Positions 23,354 to 34,043 of a stretch of DNA of 64,000 nucleotides are shown here, one piece after another; position 1 is the first letter of the stretch, and the number at the start of each line of letters is the position of its first letter. Location of the stretch: positions 57,044 through 121,043 of the forward strand of contig JACPWS010000083.1 of assembly GCA_016196925.1 (NCBI GenBank), written 5' to 3'. The position numbers and the translations under genes were made by a program. A model generated the notes under the pieces. That model made no database searches, was not told where the DNA came from, and worked only from the letters and a program-made list of their open reading frames with translations. The DNA comes from Burkholderiales bacterium. GTDB taxonomy: Bacteria; Pseudomonadota; Gammaproteobacteria; Burkholderiales; Burkholderiaceae_D.

Positions 23354-23749
23354 TTACGCGCTCTTACTCAGTTTTTCGAAAATTTTTGAAAGCTTCTCAT
23401 CCAAAGTGGCCGCTGTAAAAGGTTTCACGACATAGCCATTCGCCCCCGCCTGAGCGGCAGCAATAATATTTTCTTTCTTAGCCTCGGCAGTCACCATCAG
23501 GACCGGCAACTTAGATAATGCCGGATCGGCGCGAATATGTTGCAACATCGTCAATCCATCCATATTTGGCATGTTCCAGTCAGAAATGACGAAATCGAAA
23601 TCGCCGTTTTTCAGCTTAGCCAGCCCCATCGCCCCATCTTCAGCTTCATCGACGTTAGAATAGCCCAGCTCTTTGAGCAAATTTCGCACAATGCGGCGCA
23701 TGGTGGAAAAGTCGTCCACAACTAAAAATTTGAGATTTTGATCGGCCAT
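23354..23749 (-). CDS. cheY: Chemotaxis response regulator CheY
   Basis: [61 protein letters not shown]. Confidence 0.96.
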   Translation of the reverse strand: MADQNLKFLVVDDFSTMRRIVRNLLKELGYSNVDEAEDGAMGLAKLKNGDFDFVISDWNMPNMDGLTMLQHIRADPALSKLPVLMVTAEAKKENIIAAAQAGANGYVVKPFTAATLDEKLSKIFEKLSKSA

Positions 23750-23847
23750 GAATTACTCCACTATTTCTTTAAAGACAGTTATTAGCATTATCGGTCAAAT
23801 TTAGATAAAACGGTGTTGAAATCACAGAAAAGCATTACGTTACCGAA

Positions 23848-24924
23848 TCACACCCTCAGTGCACGGCTACCCTGAGTTGCCAGGTAATGTAAAACCTTGG
23901 AAGGTAATTCATTCAGCGGCGCAACCTCATGAGTCCCACCTATAGCAATTGCCTCGCGCGGCATACCAAATACTACACAACTTGCTTCATCTTGGGCAAA
24001 ATTGTAGGCGCCCGCATTTTTCATTTCCAACATACCCGCTGCGCCATCTTTCCCCATGCCAGTCAAGATCACGCCAACCGCATTTTTTCCGGCAAATGTG
24101 GCGGCGGAACGAAATAAAACATCTACCGACGGGCGATGGCGATTAACTGGTGGTCCGTCATCCAGTTGCGTAACGTAATTAGCGCCGCTACGTCCCAATA
24201 AAAGATGAGAATGACCAGGCGCAATATATGCGTGACCTGGCAAGACGCGCTCACCGCCGCCGGCCTCAGAAACAGAAATTTTGCACAAACCATCGAGCCT
24301 TTTGGCAAAAGATCGGGTAAAGCCTTCAGGCATGTGCTGCGTAATCAAAATGCCGGGGCAATCCGAAGGCATTTGTACTAAAAAATTTTTGATGGCTTCG
24401 GTGCCTCCTGTCGACGCACCGATAATAATCAACTTTTCGCTACTGGTGAGAGGATTGCGCACCAAAGGTAACACTTCCATCGCGGATTTCGACAAATCCG
24501 CCACCGGTATTGTCCTTGGCCGGATCTTTGCCTTCGATGCGACTCGAATTTTGTCAGTAATCAACTCCGTATATTCAAGCATCCCGCTTTGTATCGACAA
24601 CTTAGGCTTGGTAACAAAATCCACGGCGCCCAATTCCAATGCCCGCATCGTGATTTCAGATCCACGCTCAGTCAGCGACGACACCATAATTACAGGCATC
24701 GGACGTAAACGCATCAAACGTTCGAGAAAATCCAGTCCGTCCATCTTGGGCATTTCAACGTCCAGGGTCAGTACGTCTGGATTGGTCAGCTTGATCATCT
24801 CACGCGCGACCAGCGGATCGGGAGCAACGCCAACTACTTCCATGTCAGGTTGACTGCCAATAATTTCGCTCATCACACTTCTAATCAGCGCAGAGTCATC
24901 GACAATTAATACTTTTATTTTCAT
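23848..24924 (-). CDS. cheB: Protein-glutamate methylesterase CheB
   Basis: Receiver domain plus [31 protein letters not shown]. Confidence 0.96.
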   Translation of the reverse strand: MKIKVLIVDDSALIRSVMSEIIGSQPDMEVVGVAPDPLVAREMIKLTNPDVLTLDVEMPKMDGLDFLERLMRLRPMPVIMVSSLTERGSEITMRALELGAVDFVTKPKLSIQSGMLEYTELITDKIRVASKAKIRPRTIPVADLSKSAMEVLPLVRNPLTSSEKLIIIGASTGGTEAIKNFLVQMPSDCPGILITQHMPEGFTRSFAKRLDGLCKISVSEAGGGERVLPGHAYIAPGHSHLLLGRSGANYVTQLDDGPPVNRHRPSVDVLFRSAATFAGKNAVGVILTGMGKDGAAGMLEMKNAGAYNFAQDEASCVVFGMPREAIAIGGTHEVAPLNELPSKVLHYLATQGSRALRV

Positions 24925-24975
24925 TATAAAAACACTCCGCGATAACAAACAACAGAACCGTGCAATGCGAATAGC

Positions 24976-25584
24976 TTAAAACAAATCGACTTCGCCACCA
25001 ACTGATGTCGTTTTGAGGCGGCTGGCATAATCCTGCTCCCGTTTCCTGAGCGTATCGTTGTGCTCAACCTTCAATTTTTTAACCAATACCTTTCCAGTTT
25101 TTGGAAAAAAATACACCTTTCGTGGATAAATGTCGTTTAAATCTTCTGCGATCACCCGCATTCTCTCCGCGCGCAAATAATCCAATACGAATTTTGCGTT
25201 TCGCTCTCCCACATTAATTGCAGTAAAGCCACGCAAGACATTGCCGCCGCCAAATACCTTCGCTTCCAAATTTTCTCGCTTGGCTCCGGCTTTAAGCAAT
25301 TCGTTAATTAACACTTCCATTGCATATGTTCCGTAACGCATTGAAGCAGAAACCGGATTATCTGCATCGCCGCCGCTGTCTGGCAGCATGAAATGGTTCA
25401 TACCGCCGACACCAGACACGCGATCACGAATACATGCTGATACACAAGACCCCAGAACTGTAACGATTAACATGTCCTTATGGGTAAAATAAAATTCTCC
25501 GGGCAAAATTTTCGCCGCATCGCAATCAAAGGTTCGGTCAAAATAAACATTCGTCGCAAAATGCTCTTCACTTAATTGGCTCAT
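24976..25584 (-). CDS. cheD: Chemoreceptor glutamine deamidase CheD
   Basis: VTVLGSCVSACIRDRVSGVGGMNHFMLP; AKVFGGGNVL; C-terminus GGEVDLF. Confidence 0.95.
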   Translation of the reverse strand: MSQLSEEHFATNVYFDRTFDCDAAKILPGEFYFTHKDMLIVTVLGSCVSACIRDRVSGVGGMNHFMLPDSGGDADNPVSASMRYGTYAMEVLINELLKAGAKRENLEAKVFGGGNVLRGFTAINVGERNAKFVLDYLRAERMRVIAEDLNDIYPRKVYFFPKTGKVLVKKLKVEHNDTLRKREQDYASRLKTTSVGGEVDLF

Positions 25585-25587
25585 GGG

Positions 25588-26481
25588 TTACCCCTTATGC
25601 GGATGACGCGACCCCGCCCTGACATTTGCGACATGTGCGCTTGCCAATTCATAGACCGTCTTTCCCTTTAATTTAAAATCATCTGACACATACAGAAAAT
25701 TTTCAGAATGCCCGGCAAACAACAGGGCATCTTGTTTCATTAAAGGCAGGAATTTCTTTAAAATTTTCCCTTGCGTGGGCTTATCAAAGTAAATCATCAC
25801 GTTGCGGCAAAAAATAGCATCAAATTCCGTATTTAAAGGCCAACTGTCAGCCAGCAAATTCAACTGCTTAAAGGTGATCAAGTCTCTTAATTCTTGTCTG
25901 ACTCTAACCAATCCCTCTTGTTCGCCCTTGCCCTTCAGAAAAAATTTTCTTGCCCTCTCATCAGACAATTTTTCTATACGATCAATGCCATACACGCCGC
26001 GTGAAGCGGTTGCCAAAACATTCGTGTCAATATCTGTTGCAACAATATGAGCCGGGGGCTTCAGTGTGCCGAAGGCTTCACAAACTGTCATCGCAATTGA
26101 ATAGGGCTCCTCTCCCGTTGAACTGGCGGAGCACCATATATTGATTGGCCCTTTTCTTTTTGCAATATGCTCAGCGAGAATAGGGAAATGATGCTCCTCG
26201 CGAAAAAAAGAGGTTAAATTAGTGGTCAGCGCATTCGTGAAGGCTTCCCACTCAGCTCCAGATTGCTGGCATTCCAGATTATCCAGATATTCGGAAAACG
26301 AACTAATCCCGGTTGCCCGCAAACGTCGTGCAAGCCTGCTGTAAACCATTTCCTGCTTACTGTCAGCGAGCGAAATCCCGGCCTTTTTGTAAATCAAGTC
26401 CCGGACGCGATCAAAATCATGAGCATTAAAAGCGAATTCTTTTGATGCGTCTGACTTACTTCTTTCTGGTGTCTTTATCAT
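25588..26481 (-). CDS. cheR: CheR methyltransferase (start ambiguous; upstream starts possible to 26553)
   Basis: TNLTSFFREEHHFPIL, WCSASSTGEEPYSIAMT, IFCRNVMIYFD. Confidence 0.95.
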   Translation of the reverse strand: MIKTPERSKSDASKEFAFNAHDFDRVRDLIYKKAGISLADSKQEMVYSRLARRLRATGISSFSEYLDNLECQQSGAEWEAFTNALTTNLTSFFREEHHFPILAEHIAKRKGPINIWCSASSTGEEPYSIAMTVCEAFGTLKPPAHIVATDIDTNVLATASRGVYGIDRIEKLSDERARKFFLKGKGEQEGLVRVRQELRDLITFKQLNLLADSWPLNTEFDAIFCRNVMIYFDKPTQGKILKKFLPLMKQDALLFAGHSENFLYVSDDFKLKGKTVYELASAHVANVRAGSRHPHKG

Positions 26482-26604
26482 CAAATATTTTCCTGAATTT
26501 CTATTCGCTATTTTCAGTTTTTTCAACTTCGATGACGTCCGGATCGCTATCAAAATTCAAAAATCAGCGTATTTCCCCTCCGGAAATACTGGCAAATGAG
26601 GGAA

Positions 26605-28344
26605 TCAAAATTCTTCCCATCCATCTTCACTTCCGCTAGTTGCCGGAATTTTTCTGGCGCTAGCCTTGGTCTCTACGGAGTGCGCTGATTCAGGTGTTGC
26701 CTTCACCGGCAAAACTTTTACAGCTTGACGAGCGGATGGTGAAATTTTAACGCCGACCTTCGATGTTTTTGCTATCGGCTTGATTGCTTGCGACGCTCCT
26801 GAGGCTAATTTAAAGACACTGACTGCCTGCGCCAGCGTAATAGCCTGTTCTTCCATGCTCTCTGCCGCCGCTGCCGCTTGCTCAACCAAGGCCGCGTTTT
26901 GTTGCGTCATTTCATCCATCTGTGTAATCGCAAGATTGACTTGTTCTATGCCTGCGCTTTGCTCCTGACTGGCCGCGGTGATTTCGCTCATGATGTCGGC
27001 CACATGCTGCACGCTGGTCACGATTTCATCCATGGTTTTGCCGGCCTCATCCACCAGTTTGCTACCCTGATCGACCTTGTCGACTGAGTCGCCTATCAGC
27101 GATTTGATTTCCTTGGCCGCGCTCGCACTCCTTTGCGCCAGATTGCGCACTTCGGCGGCAACAACGGCGAAACCACGCCCTTGCTCGCCCGCCCGTGCCG
27201 CTTCCACCGCTGCGTTGAGCGCGAGGATGTTGGTCTGAAAAGCGATGCCATCGATGACACCGATGATGTCGACGATTTTGCGCGAGCTTTCTTTGATGGA
27301 GCCCATGGTATCGACCACCTGCCCCACTACCGCACCACCTTTCACCGCCACCCCGGTTGCCGACACCACGAGTTGATTCGCTTGCCGGGCATTATCAGCG
27401 TTTTGCCTTACTGTGCTGGTCAGTTCCTCCATGGAGCTGGCCGTTTCTTCCAGCGAACTGGCCTGCGATTCCGTCCTGCTCGACAAATCGGCGTTACCTG
27501 ATGCGATTTCCTGCGCCGCAACGGTGATGGTTTCTGTGCCGACACGAACTTGCCCCACCGTTGAAGCCAGACTATCATTCATATTTTTCAATGCCGACAA
27601 CAAGGACGAAACTTCATCATTTCCGGACACCATTACCTGACTGCACAAATCGCCGTCGGCAACCGTCTCTGCCAAGCTCAACGCCTCTTGGAGCGGCTGT
27701 GTGATACTTTTGGTGATAACCCATGCAAATAGCGCTCCTACAGCTAACGCAACCGCCAAAATCACATAGAGCCAGAAATTCAGTCTCGCTCCGGCTGCCG
27801 CAAAAGATTCAAATACATGTTTGGACGTCGCTTCCTGCAAATCCACCAGTTTATTCATTTCCTCAATGGACTTGGCGCTTAAGGGATCAATGACTGCAGA
27901 AATGATTTTGACTGCACCTTCAGCATTAAACGCCAAAGCCTGACCGACCGCATCTTTAAAAGGTTTTTCAATTTCCTTATCGATCTTTGCAATATCGCCG
28001 AGGATAGTCTTCTCTTCCTCACTCAATCCCAGAGAAAAAATTTTCTCTTTTGCATCTTCATAACGTTTGCGCTGAAGCTTGACCTTACCTTCTTCTTTCT
28101 GCATTTCAGCGACATCAGATTGGATGCCGATGTTGCGCATTGCAATCCCGCCTTCGAACAAAGCGCTTTTCATGTTGTTAGCCAATACTTGCTTTTGGCT
28201 AGCCAGATTCAATCCGTCTACCATTGCCTTACGATTGTTCGCGCTCATGGTATTCGCCAACAGCAGAACGACTATTAGTCCACCTAGAATAATCGCGAAG
28301 CCTACCCCCAAGCGGGTGCCAATTCTGAAATTTCGCAGATTCAT
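26605..28344 (-). CDS. Methyl-accepting chemotaxis protein with C-terminal xWxxF pentapeptide
   Basis: MCP_N_3-like N-terminus, HAMP, hairpin [46 protein letters not shown]; ends DGWEEF. Confidence 0.96.
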   Translation of the reverse strand: MNLRNFRIGTRLGVGFAIILGGLIVVLLLANTMSANNRKAMVDGLNLASQKQVLANNMKSALFEGGIAMRNIGIQSDVAEMQKEEGKVKLQRKRYEDAKEKIFSLGLSEEEKTILGDIAKIDKEIEKPFKDAVGQALAFNAEGAVKIISAVIDPLSAKSIEEMNKLVDLQEATSKHVFESFAAAGARLNFWLYVILAVALAVGALFAWVITKSITQPLQEALSLAETVADGDLCSQVMVSGNDEVSSLLSALKNMNDSLASTVGQVRVGTETITVAAQEIASGNADLSSRTESQASSLEETASSMEELTSTVRQNADNARQANQLVVSATGVAVKGGAVVGQVVDTMGSIKESSRKIVDIIGVIDGIAFQTNILALNAAVEAARAGEQGRGFAVVAAEVRNLAQRSASAAKEIKSLIGDSVDKVDQGSKLVDEAGKTMDEIVTSVQHVADIMSEITAASQEQSAGIEQVNLAITQMDEMTQQNAALVEQAAAAAESMEEQAITLAQAVSVFKLASGASQAIKPIAKTSKVGVKISPSARQAVKVLPVKATPESAHSVETKASARKIPATSGSEDGWEEF

Positions 28345-28407
28345 AGTCTCTCCTTTTTTGCCTTTTTTAATTAATTTATCCTGCCGGACGACGACCGCGC
28401 ATAAGAC

Positions 28408-28923
28408 TTAAGCTGCTTGATCTATCAATCCCATTTCTGGACTAGACATCAATTTGTCTATATCAACCAAAATTAACATACGATCGTCCAGCGTTCCGAG
28501 TCCTATCAAAAAATCCGTGCTGAATGTAGTTCCCATTTCAGGGGCCGGCCTGACCTGTTCCGGTAACAAGGTCGTCACATCGGAGACACTATCGACAACC
28601 ATGCCGACGATACGCCCCCCGACATTTAAAATAATGACAACAGTAAATTGATCGTAGGTAGGCGTACCCAAATTAAATTTGATACGCATATCAACCACCG
28701 GCACGATGATCCCGCGCAAGTTGATTACTCCCTTCAAGAATTCGGGGGCATTGGCAATGCGAGTAACCGCTTCATACCCACGAATTTCCTGCACCTTCAG
28801 AATATCAATGCCGTACTCTTCGCTACCGAGCGTAAACGCTAAAAATTCATGCCCTGCAATATCCTTGCCGGAGGCATCCTTGGAGGCATTCACATCGCCT
28901 GCTGACTGAGACATTTGCGTCAT
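28408..28923 (-). CDS. cheW: Chemotaxis adaptor CheW
   Basis: [51 protein letters not shown]. Confidence 0.96.
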   Translation of the reverse strand: MTQMSQSAGDVNASKDASGKDIAGHEFLAFTLGSEEYGIDILKVQEIRGYEAVTRIANAPEFLKGVINLRGIIVPVVDMRIKFNLGTPTYDQFTVVIILNVGGRIVGMVVDSVSDVTTLLPEQVRPAPEMGTTFSTDFLIGLGTLDDRMLILVDIDKLMSSPEMGLIDQAA

Positions 28924-28959
28924 ATTTATTTCCCTGATGATTAATTTTCAATCTGATAT

Positions 28960-31020
28960 TTATCGCGTTGAACGCAACAGAGCCGCCACGTCCAATATCA
29001 ACGCTACGCCGCCATCACCTAAAATCGTTGCCCCGGAAATTCCCGTGACTTTTTTATAATTAGATTCGATGTTCTTAACGACCACTTGTTGCTGACCAAC
29101 CAAATCATCAACAAACAATGCAGCCTTTTTTCCATCCACTTCAACGATCACAACAATGCCATCCGATGGCGCGGTAAATTTAGGTTCAATATCAAAATAT
29201 TGATACAAGGGAACTAACGGCAGGTATTCATCACGCACCTTTACTACGCGCCCTTTCCCATTCACGTCCTTAACATCTTGCTTCGCGGGCTGTAGCGACT
29301 CGACGACAAACCCGAGTGGAAGGATATAAATTTCATTTCCAATTTTAATTGACATTCCATCAAGAATTGCCAACGTCAACGGCAAAGAAATCGTGATCGT
29401 TGTACCGTAACCTTTCGCGGAACGTATATCTACAACGCCACCCATGGCGGTAATATTACGTTTCACCACATCCATGCCGACACCACGGCCAGAAACATCC
29501 GTTACGGTTTCTGCCGTCGAAAATCCGGGAGCAAAAATTAATTGCCATACTTCGTTATCCGACATGGAATCAGAAATCGACAGGCCATTTTGCCTGGCTT
29601 TATCCAGAATTTTTTCACGATGAAGACCGCCACCGTCATCGCTGACTTCTATAACAATATTGCCACCTTGATGAATGGAAGACAGCGACAATCTTCCCGT
29701 TTCGCTTTTGCCTGCCCCGAGTCTGGTTGCTGGCATCTCTATGCCATGATCAATGCTATTTCTAACCAGATGCGTAAGCGGATCGACGATCCTTTCGATC
29801 AAGCCCTTATCAAGTTCCGTAGATGCGCCATAAGTAACAAATTCGACCTTCTTTCCCAATTTCGTCGCCAAGTCACGAACCATCCGGGGAAACCGTGAGA
29901 ACACGTAATCCATCGGCATCATTCGAATTGACATCACTGCTTCTTGCAAATCACGGGTATTGCGGGTCAAGTGTGCGACGCTTCCCAGCAAGCGCTCATG
30001 CACGATAGGATCCAGATCCTGAGTGCGCTGTTCAAGCATTGCTTGAGTAATGACCAGCTCCCCAATCAAATTAATTAGCTGATCAACTTTCTCTATCCCC
30101 ACTCGAATTGTAGAAGACTCCTGAGTTACGTTATTTTTTTCTGGCTCTTTCTTCACACCAGATTTTTTCTCAACAGGCATAAGGGTTTTCGGCGATGCGG
30201 CGTCGGCGCTCACAACGGAGCGTGCCTCGCTAGCTGCCGTAACGGTGTTCTCAGGAGGAAACATGGAATCAAGAGGTTCAAAAAAACCATATCCGAGTTC
30301 CTCTTCCGACTCCTTACTTACACTACCCGCTTCATTACTTACGAAATTTTCTTCAGTGATTTTCAGGCAATCAGGGTTAAGAATAAAGGAACATATCGAA
30401 ATGATGTCGTCCTGCCCCTCGTTAGTCTTGAGATGAAGTATTACGCTATCGTTGCCAGTTTCAGCCCTGGTAATAGCTCCCAACAATCCCAGTTCAGACA
30501 TTAGTGCACTGGCATCCTCTGCGGAAATTTCTGGCATTTCAATTTTGAACGCCATTCGATAATTTTCCTGAGGTGTATCCGCGGCGTTATTCAGATTAGA
30601 AAAATTGATCACAGGCGCGGCAACAGGCGTAGCATCTTGAGAAAGTGATTGCAGCAACATGCGGACATCAGCCACGGCTTCTTGATCGACCGGCGTACCA
30701 AGTCTATGTCCATCCAACTGCATTTTCAAAACATCTTTTGCAATAAGAAACGCATCCACGTGTTCCGCGGTAAGCGCCATTTCCCCTTTGCGAATTTTAT
30801 CCAGCAGCGACTCCAAAATATGGGTCACCTCTGTCATGTCGGTCAAACCAAAAGTGGATGCTCCGCCCTTTATTGAATGGGCGGCCCGAAATATCGCATT
30901 TAAATCTTCAGGGTCAGGTGAAGAAATATCGACTGCCAGTAACAATTTTTCCTTCTCGGCCAGAAGCTCATCTGCCTCGTCGAAAAAAACCTGGAAAAAC
31001 TGGCTCATGTCAATCGTCAT
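28960..31020 (-). CDS. cheA: Chemotaxis histidine kinase CheA (full-length, with P2-like domain)
   Basis: FRAAHSIKGGASTFG; INLIGELVITQAML; HLVRNSIDHGIE; GRGVGMDVVKRNI. Confidence 0.96.
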   Translation of the reverse strand: MTIDMSQFFQVFFDEADELLAEKEKLLLAVDISSPDPEDLNAIFRAAHSIKGGASTFGLTDMTEVTHILESLLDKIRKGEMALTAEHVDAFLIAKDVLKMQLDGHRLGTPVDQEAVADVRMLLQSLSQDATPVAAPVINFSNLNNAADTPQENYRMAFKIEMPEISAEDASALMSELGLLGAITRAETGNDSVILHLKTNEGQDDIISICSFILNPDCLKITEENFVSNEAGSVSKESEEELGYGFFEPLDSMFPPENTVTAASEARSVVSADAASPKTLMPVEKKSGVKKEPEKNNVTQESSTIRVGIEKVDQLINLIGELVITQAMLEQRTQDLDPIVHERLLGSVAHLTRNTRDLQEAVMSIRMMPMDYVFSRFPRMVRDLATKLGKKVEFVTYGASTELDKGLIERIVDPLTHLVRNSIDHGIEMPATRLGAGKSETGRLSLSSIHQGGNIVIEVSDDGGGLHREKILDKARQNGLSISDSMSDNEVWQLIFAPGFSTAETVTDVSGRGVGMDVVKRNITAMGGVVDIRSAKGYGTTITISLPLTLAILDGMSIKIGNEIYILPLGFVVESLQPAKQDVKDVNGKGRVVKVRDEYLPLVPLYQYFDIEPKFTAPSDGIVVIVEVDGKKAALFVDDLVGQQQVVVKNIESNYKKVTGISGATILGDGGVALILDVAALLRSTR

Positions 31021-31070
31021 TATTACGCTCCGTGATTTACATACTTGTTGGCTATTGCAGAGCCGATGAT

Positions 31071-31436
31071 CTAGCCAATCACTTTTTTAACTACTTCCGT
31101 CAATTTCTGCGGATCAAAAGGCTTAACCAACCACCCATTCGCACCAGCGGCGCGTCCTTTGGATTTCATATCATCACTGGATTCTGTAGTCAGCATCAAG
31201 ATGGGAACACGCTGATAAGTAGGTAAACCACGCAAGGATTTGATCAATGTCAAGCCATCCATCCTAGGCATATTCTGATCTGTTAAAACCAGATCAACTA
31301 CCTGATTACGCGCTTTTTCTAAACCATCCTGCCCATCAATTGCCTCAATAACCTGATAGCCCGCGGCTTTTAAGCTAAACGCCACCATCTGCCTCAATGA
31401 GCCAGAATCATCCACCGCTAAAATCGTCTTGGCCAT
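31071..31436 (-). CDS. CheY-like response regulator
   Basis: KTILAVDDSGSLRQMVAFSL; LTDQNMPRMDG; LTTESSDDMK; LVKPFDPQKL. Confidence 0.93.
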   Translation of the reverse strand: MAKTILAVDDSGSLRQMVAFSLKAAGYQVIEAIDGQDGLEKARNQVVDLVLTDQNMPRMDGLTLIKSLRGLPTYQRVPILMLTTESSDDMKSKGRAAGANGWLVKPFDPQKLTEVVKKVIG

Positions 31437-31487
31437 AATCACTCCGTTATGCAAATTTAGGCAATATGCCTATACTGATTCTCACCG

Positions 31488-32045
31488 TTAAAACAACTCT
31501 ATATCGCCGCTATCCAGATGCTTCTGATGAACCGCCTTACGCAATAAATCTTTAAGTTCCACACTTTGCTTTTCCAGCCTTATCGTAGTCTCTTTGAGCA
31601 GTACTGCAATATCGCCGGTCTCGCCATCATGCGGAATGTCGGCGCTGACTAAGCCCAACGTGCTCAATACTTCTCGCAATCCAACACAGCGTTGCAATGT
31701 TCTCGAAATAAGTTGGCTGGTAAGATCCTGAAATTGAAGGCTTGTGACCGCAGCATTAATATGCGAGGAAATATCTTGTTGAATCGACTTCAGACGGTCA
31801 ACACTGCCCTCAGAGGCCACCCCGGATGTAATAATCAAATTAATTTCTTCTTGCTCCCGAGAGATGGCAGTATGAAGAGCCAAAAAACTAACTCCCAGTT
31901 TCTCTATCGCTTCACCGAGAAGTATCGTCGTCTGTGCAAGATCGGTCTCAACTTCGAGAAGGTGTGCGTTTCCATGATCCGACACACCGGACAAAAGCTG
32001 TTTGACATGAGGACCCAGCAATTTCTTTTTTGACATCTTTAGCAT
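31488..32045 (-). CDS. CheZ-like protein with conserved LQFQDLTSQLI motif
   Basis: LQFQDLTSQLISRTLQR retains the D-x3-Q spacing of the CheZ catalytic motif; C-terminus SGDIELF. Confidence 0.7.
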   Translation of the reverse strand: MLKMSKKKLLGPHVKQLLSGVSDHGNAHLLEVETDLAQTTILLGEAIEKLGVSFLALHTAISREQEEINLIITSGVASEGSVDRLKSIQQDISSHINAAVTSLQFQDLTSQLISRTLQRCVGLREVLSTLGLVSADIPHDGETGDIAVLLKETTIRLEKQSVELKDLLRKAVHQKHLDSGDIELF

Positions 32046-32085
32046 CCCATTTATTCAATTTGGCACAATGATGCTGCGTCAGGCG

Positions 32086-33015
32086 CTACCTCTCTGCTTT
32101 TACCGCAACCTCTGCACTTGAATCGGTCGGATTTGTAATCTCAATTGATCCGCCATCCTGAGACGCAGACTGTTCGGCCTTTTTGTTCATTACTATGATA
32201 CTGATACGGCGATTAATCGGATTCAATGGCTCTTGCTTATCAAACAGCACAGATGAAGAAAGACCGACAACCCTTAACACTTTTGTCTCATCCATCCCCC
32301 CATAAATCAACTCACGCCTGGATGCATTTGCACGATCAGCTGACAATTCCCAATTGCTGTACCCTTTCTCGCCGCTACCGTAAGGCGCAGCATCCGTATG
32401 ACCGGAAAGGCTGATTTTATTAGGAACATCATTTAATGCCTTACCTATTTCATGCAAAATTTCCCGTGTATATGGCTGCAGATCTGCTTTGGCAGAAGCA
32501 AACATCGGTCGATTTAACTCATCCACCATTTGAATGCGGAGTCCCTCAGTGGTTATATCCAGAAGCAGTTGCTTTTTATATTGCCTTAACGTCGGATTTG
32601 ACTCAATGGCAGCTTCTATTTTCCCCTTCAGCACCTTCAGGCGCTCGGCGTCTGCCTTGGCAAGCGCCGCCTCCGCTGCTTGCAAATTAAAAGTTTTTTT
32701 CTGCGATTCGATGTCGCCTTTTTTGCTTTGACCTTCACGCAAACTCAAATCCTTGCCACCGCCCTTTACCACGCTAGAACTATCACCGCTACCGTCACCG
32801 CCAGCCATCGCAACCTTCAACGGCGTTTGAAAATATTCGGCAATTCCTTGCAAATTTCCTTTTGCAGTTGAACCTAACAACCACATCAACAAGAAGAACG
32901 CCATCATCGCGGTTACGAAGTCAGCATAGGCAATTTTCCACGCGCCGCCGTGGTGCCCTCCAGCTACTTTTTTTATGCGTTTGACGATAATCGGTCGCAA
33001 CTCTTCATTGGCCAT
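32086..33015 (-). CDS. motB: Flagellar motor stator MotB
   Basis: GGAWKIAYADFVTAMMAFFLLMWLL; OmpA-like SLSGHTDAAPYG...NWELSADRANASRREL. Confidence 0.96.
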   Translation of the reverse strand: MANEELRPIIVKRIKKVAGGHHGGAWKIAYADFVTAMMAFFLLMWLLGSTAKGNLQGIAEYFQTPLKVAMAGGDGSGDSSSVVKGGGKDLSLREGQSKKGDIESQKKTFNLQAAEAALAKADAERLKVLKGKIEAAIESNPTLRQYKKQLLLDITTEGLRIQMVDELNRPMFASAKADLQPYTREILHEIGKALNDVPNKISLSGHTDAAPYGSGEKGYSNWELSADRANASRRELIYGGMDETKVLRVVGLSSSVLFDKQEPLNPINRRISIIVMNKKAEQSASQDGGSIEITNPTDSSAEVAVKAER

Positions 33016-33035
33016 AATGAATCCTGATCACGTCA

Positions 33036-33896
33036 CTATTTAGACTTTGATTGTTTGATATGATCTTCCAACTCGGCGAAAGTTGGTCTTTCTGTAGAAT
33101 AAAGCACCTTCCGCCCAAATTCGACCGCCAGAGCTGGTGCATAGCCATTCAAACTTGCAAGCAAAGTTACCTTGATACACTGAAATGTTTTGGACGACTC
33201 GTCGAGCTGCTGCTCCAACAAGCCAGCCAAGGGACCGACAAAACCATATGCTAATAAAATACCTAAAAATGTCCCCACCAGAGCATGGGCAATCAAAATA
33301 CCCAATTCAGCAGGAGGGATACCTACCGACTCCATGGTATGCACAACCCCCATCACCGCTGCAACAATACCGAAAGCCGGCAAGCCGTCACCTAGCTTTG
33401 CGATAAAATGTGCAGGTACAGCCCCTTCGTGATGATGCGTTTCCAGCTCATTGTCCATGAGATTTTCTATCTGGAATGCATCCATATTTCCAGACACCAT
33501 TAAACGCAAATAATCGCTGACAAATTCCATCAGGTGATGATCAGCAACAATAATCGGGTACTTACTGAACAAGGGGCTTTCTTCTGGTTTTTCGATATCG
33601 CCCTCAATAGACATTAAGCCTTCTTTGCGCACCTTAGTCAGCACGTCAAACAACATGGTCATCAATTCCATGTAGAGCGCCTTGGAATATTTAGAGCCCT
33701 TCAATACATTAGGCAAGGCCTTCAAGGTCGCCTTTAAACTCTTGGCATTATTACCCACTAATGACGCGCCAGCGGCAGCACCGCCAATCATTAACAGCTC
33801 GAGCGGCTGAAACAATACCGCCACATGCCCACCGGACATAACGAAGCCGCCAAACACCGACCCCAAAACAATAATATAGCCGACGATGACTAACAC
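33036..33896 (-). CDS. motA: Flagellar motor stator MotA
   Basis: MLVIVGYIIVLGSVFGGFVMSGGH; GDGLPAFGIVAAVMGVVHTM; PPAELGILIAHALVGTFLGILLAYG. Confidence 0.96.
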   Translation of the reverse strand: MLVIVGYIIVLGSVFGGFVMSGGHVAVLFQPLELLMIGGAAAGASLVGNNAKSLKATLKALPNVLKGSKYSKALYMELMTMLFDVLTKVRKEGLMSIEGDIEKPEESPLFSKYPIIVADHHLMEFVSDYLRLMVSGNMDAFQIENLMDNELETHHHEGAVPAHFIAKLGDGLPAFGIVAAVMGVVHTMESVGIPPAELGILIAHALVGTFLGILLAYGFVGPLAGLLEQQLDESSKTFQCIKVTLLASLNGYAPALAVEFGRKVLYSTERPTFAELEDHIKQSKSK

Positions 33897-34043
33897 AACC
33901 GTTCACTCCTTGCTGGTAAAGCATTAAATATCATCAATATTCACCGATAAATCCAGTTACTTATTTGCAGCATATCAGTGGCCTGTTAAGAAGCGCTCAA
34001 ATAAGCAAAAATATTGCTTTAAGAATATATTTCACGAATACCA

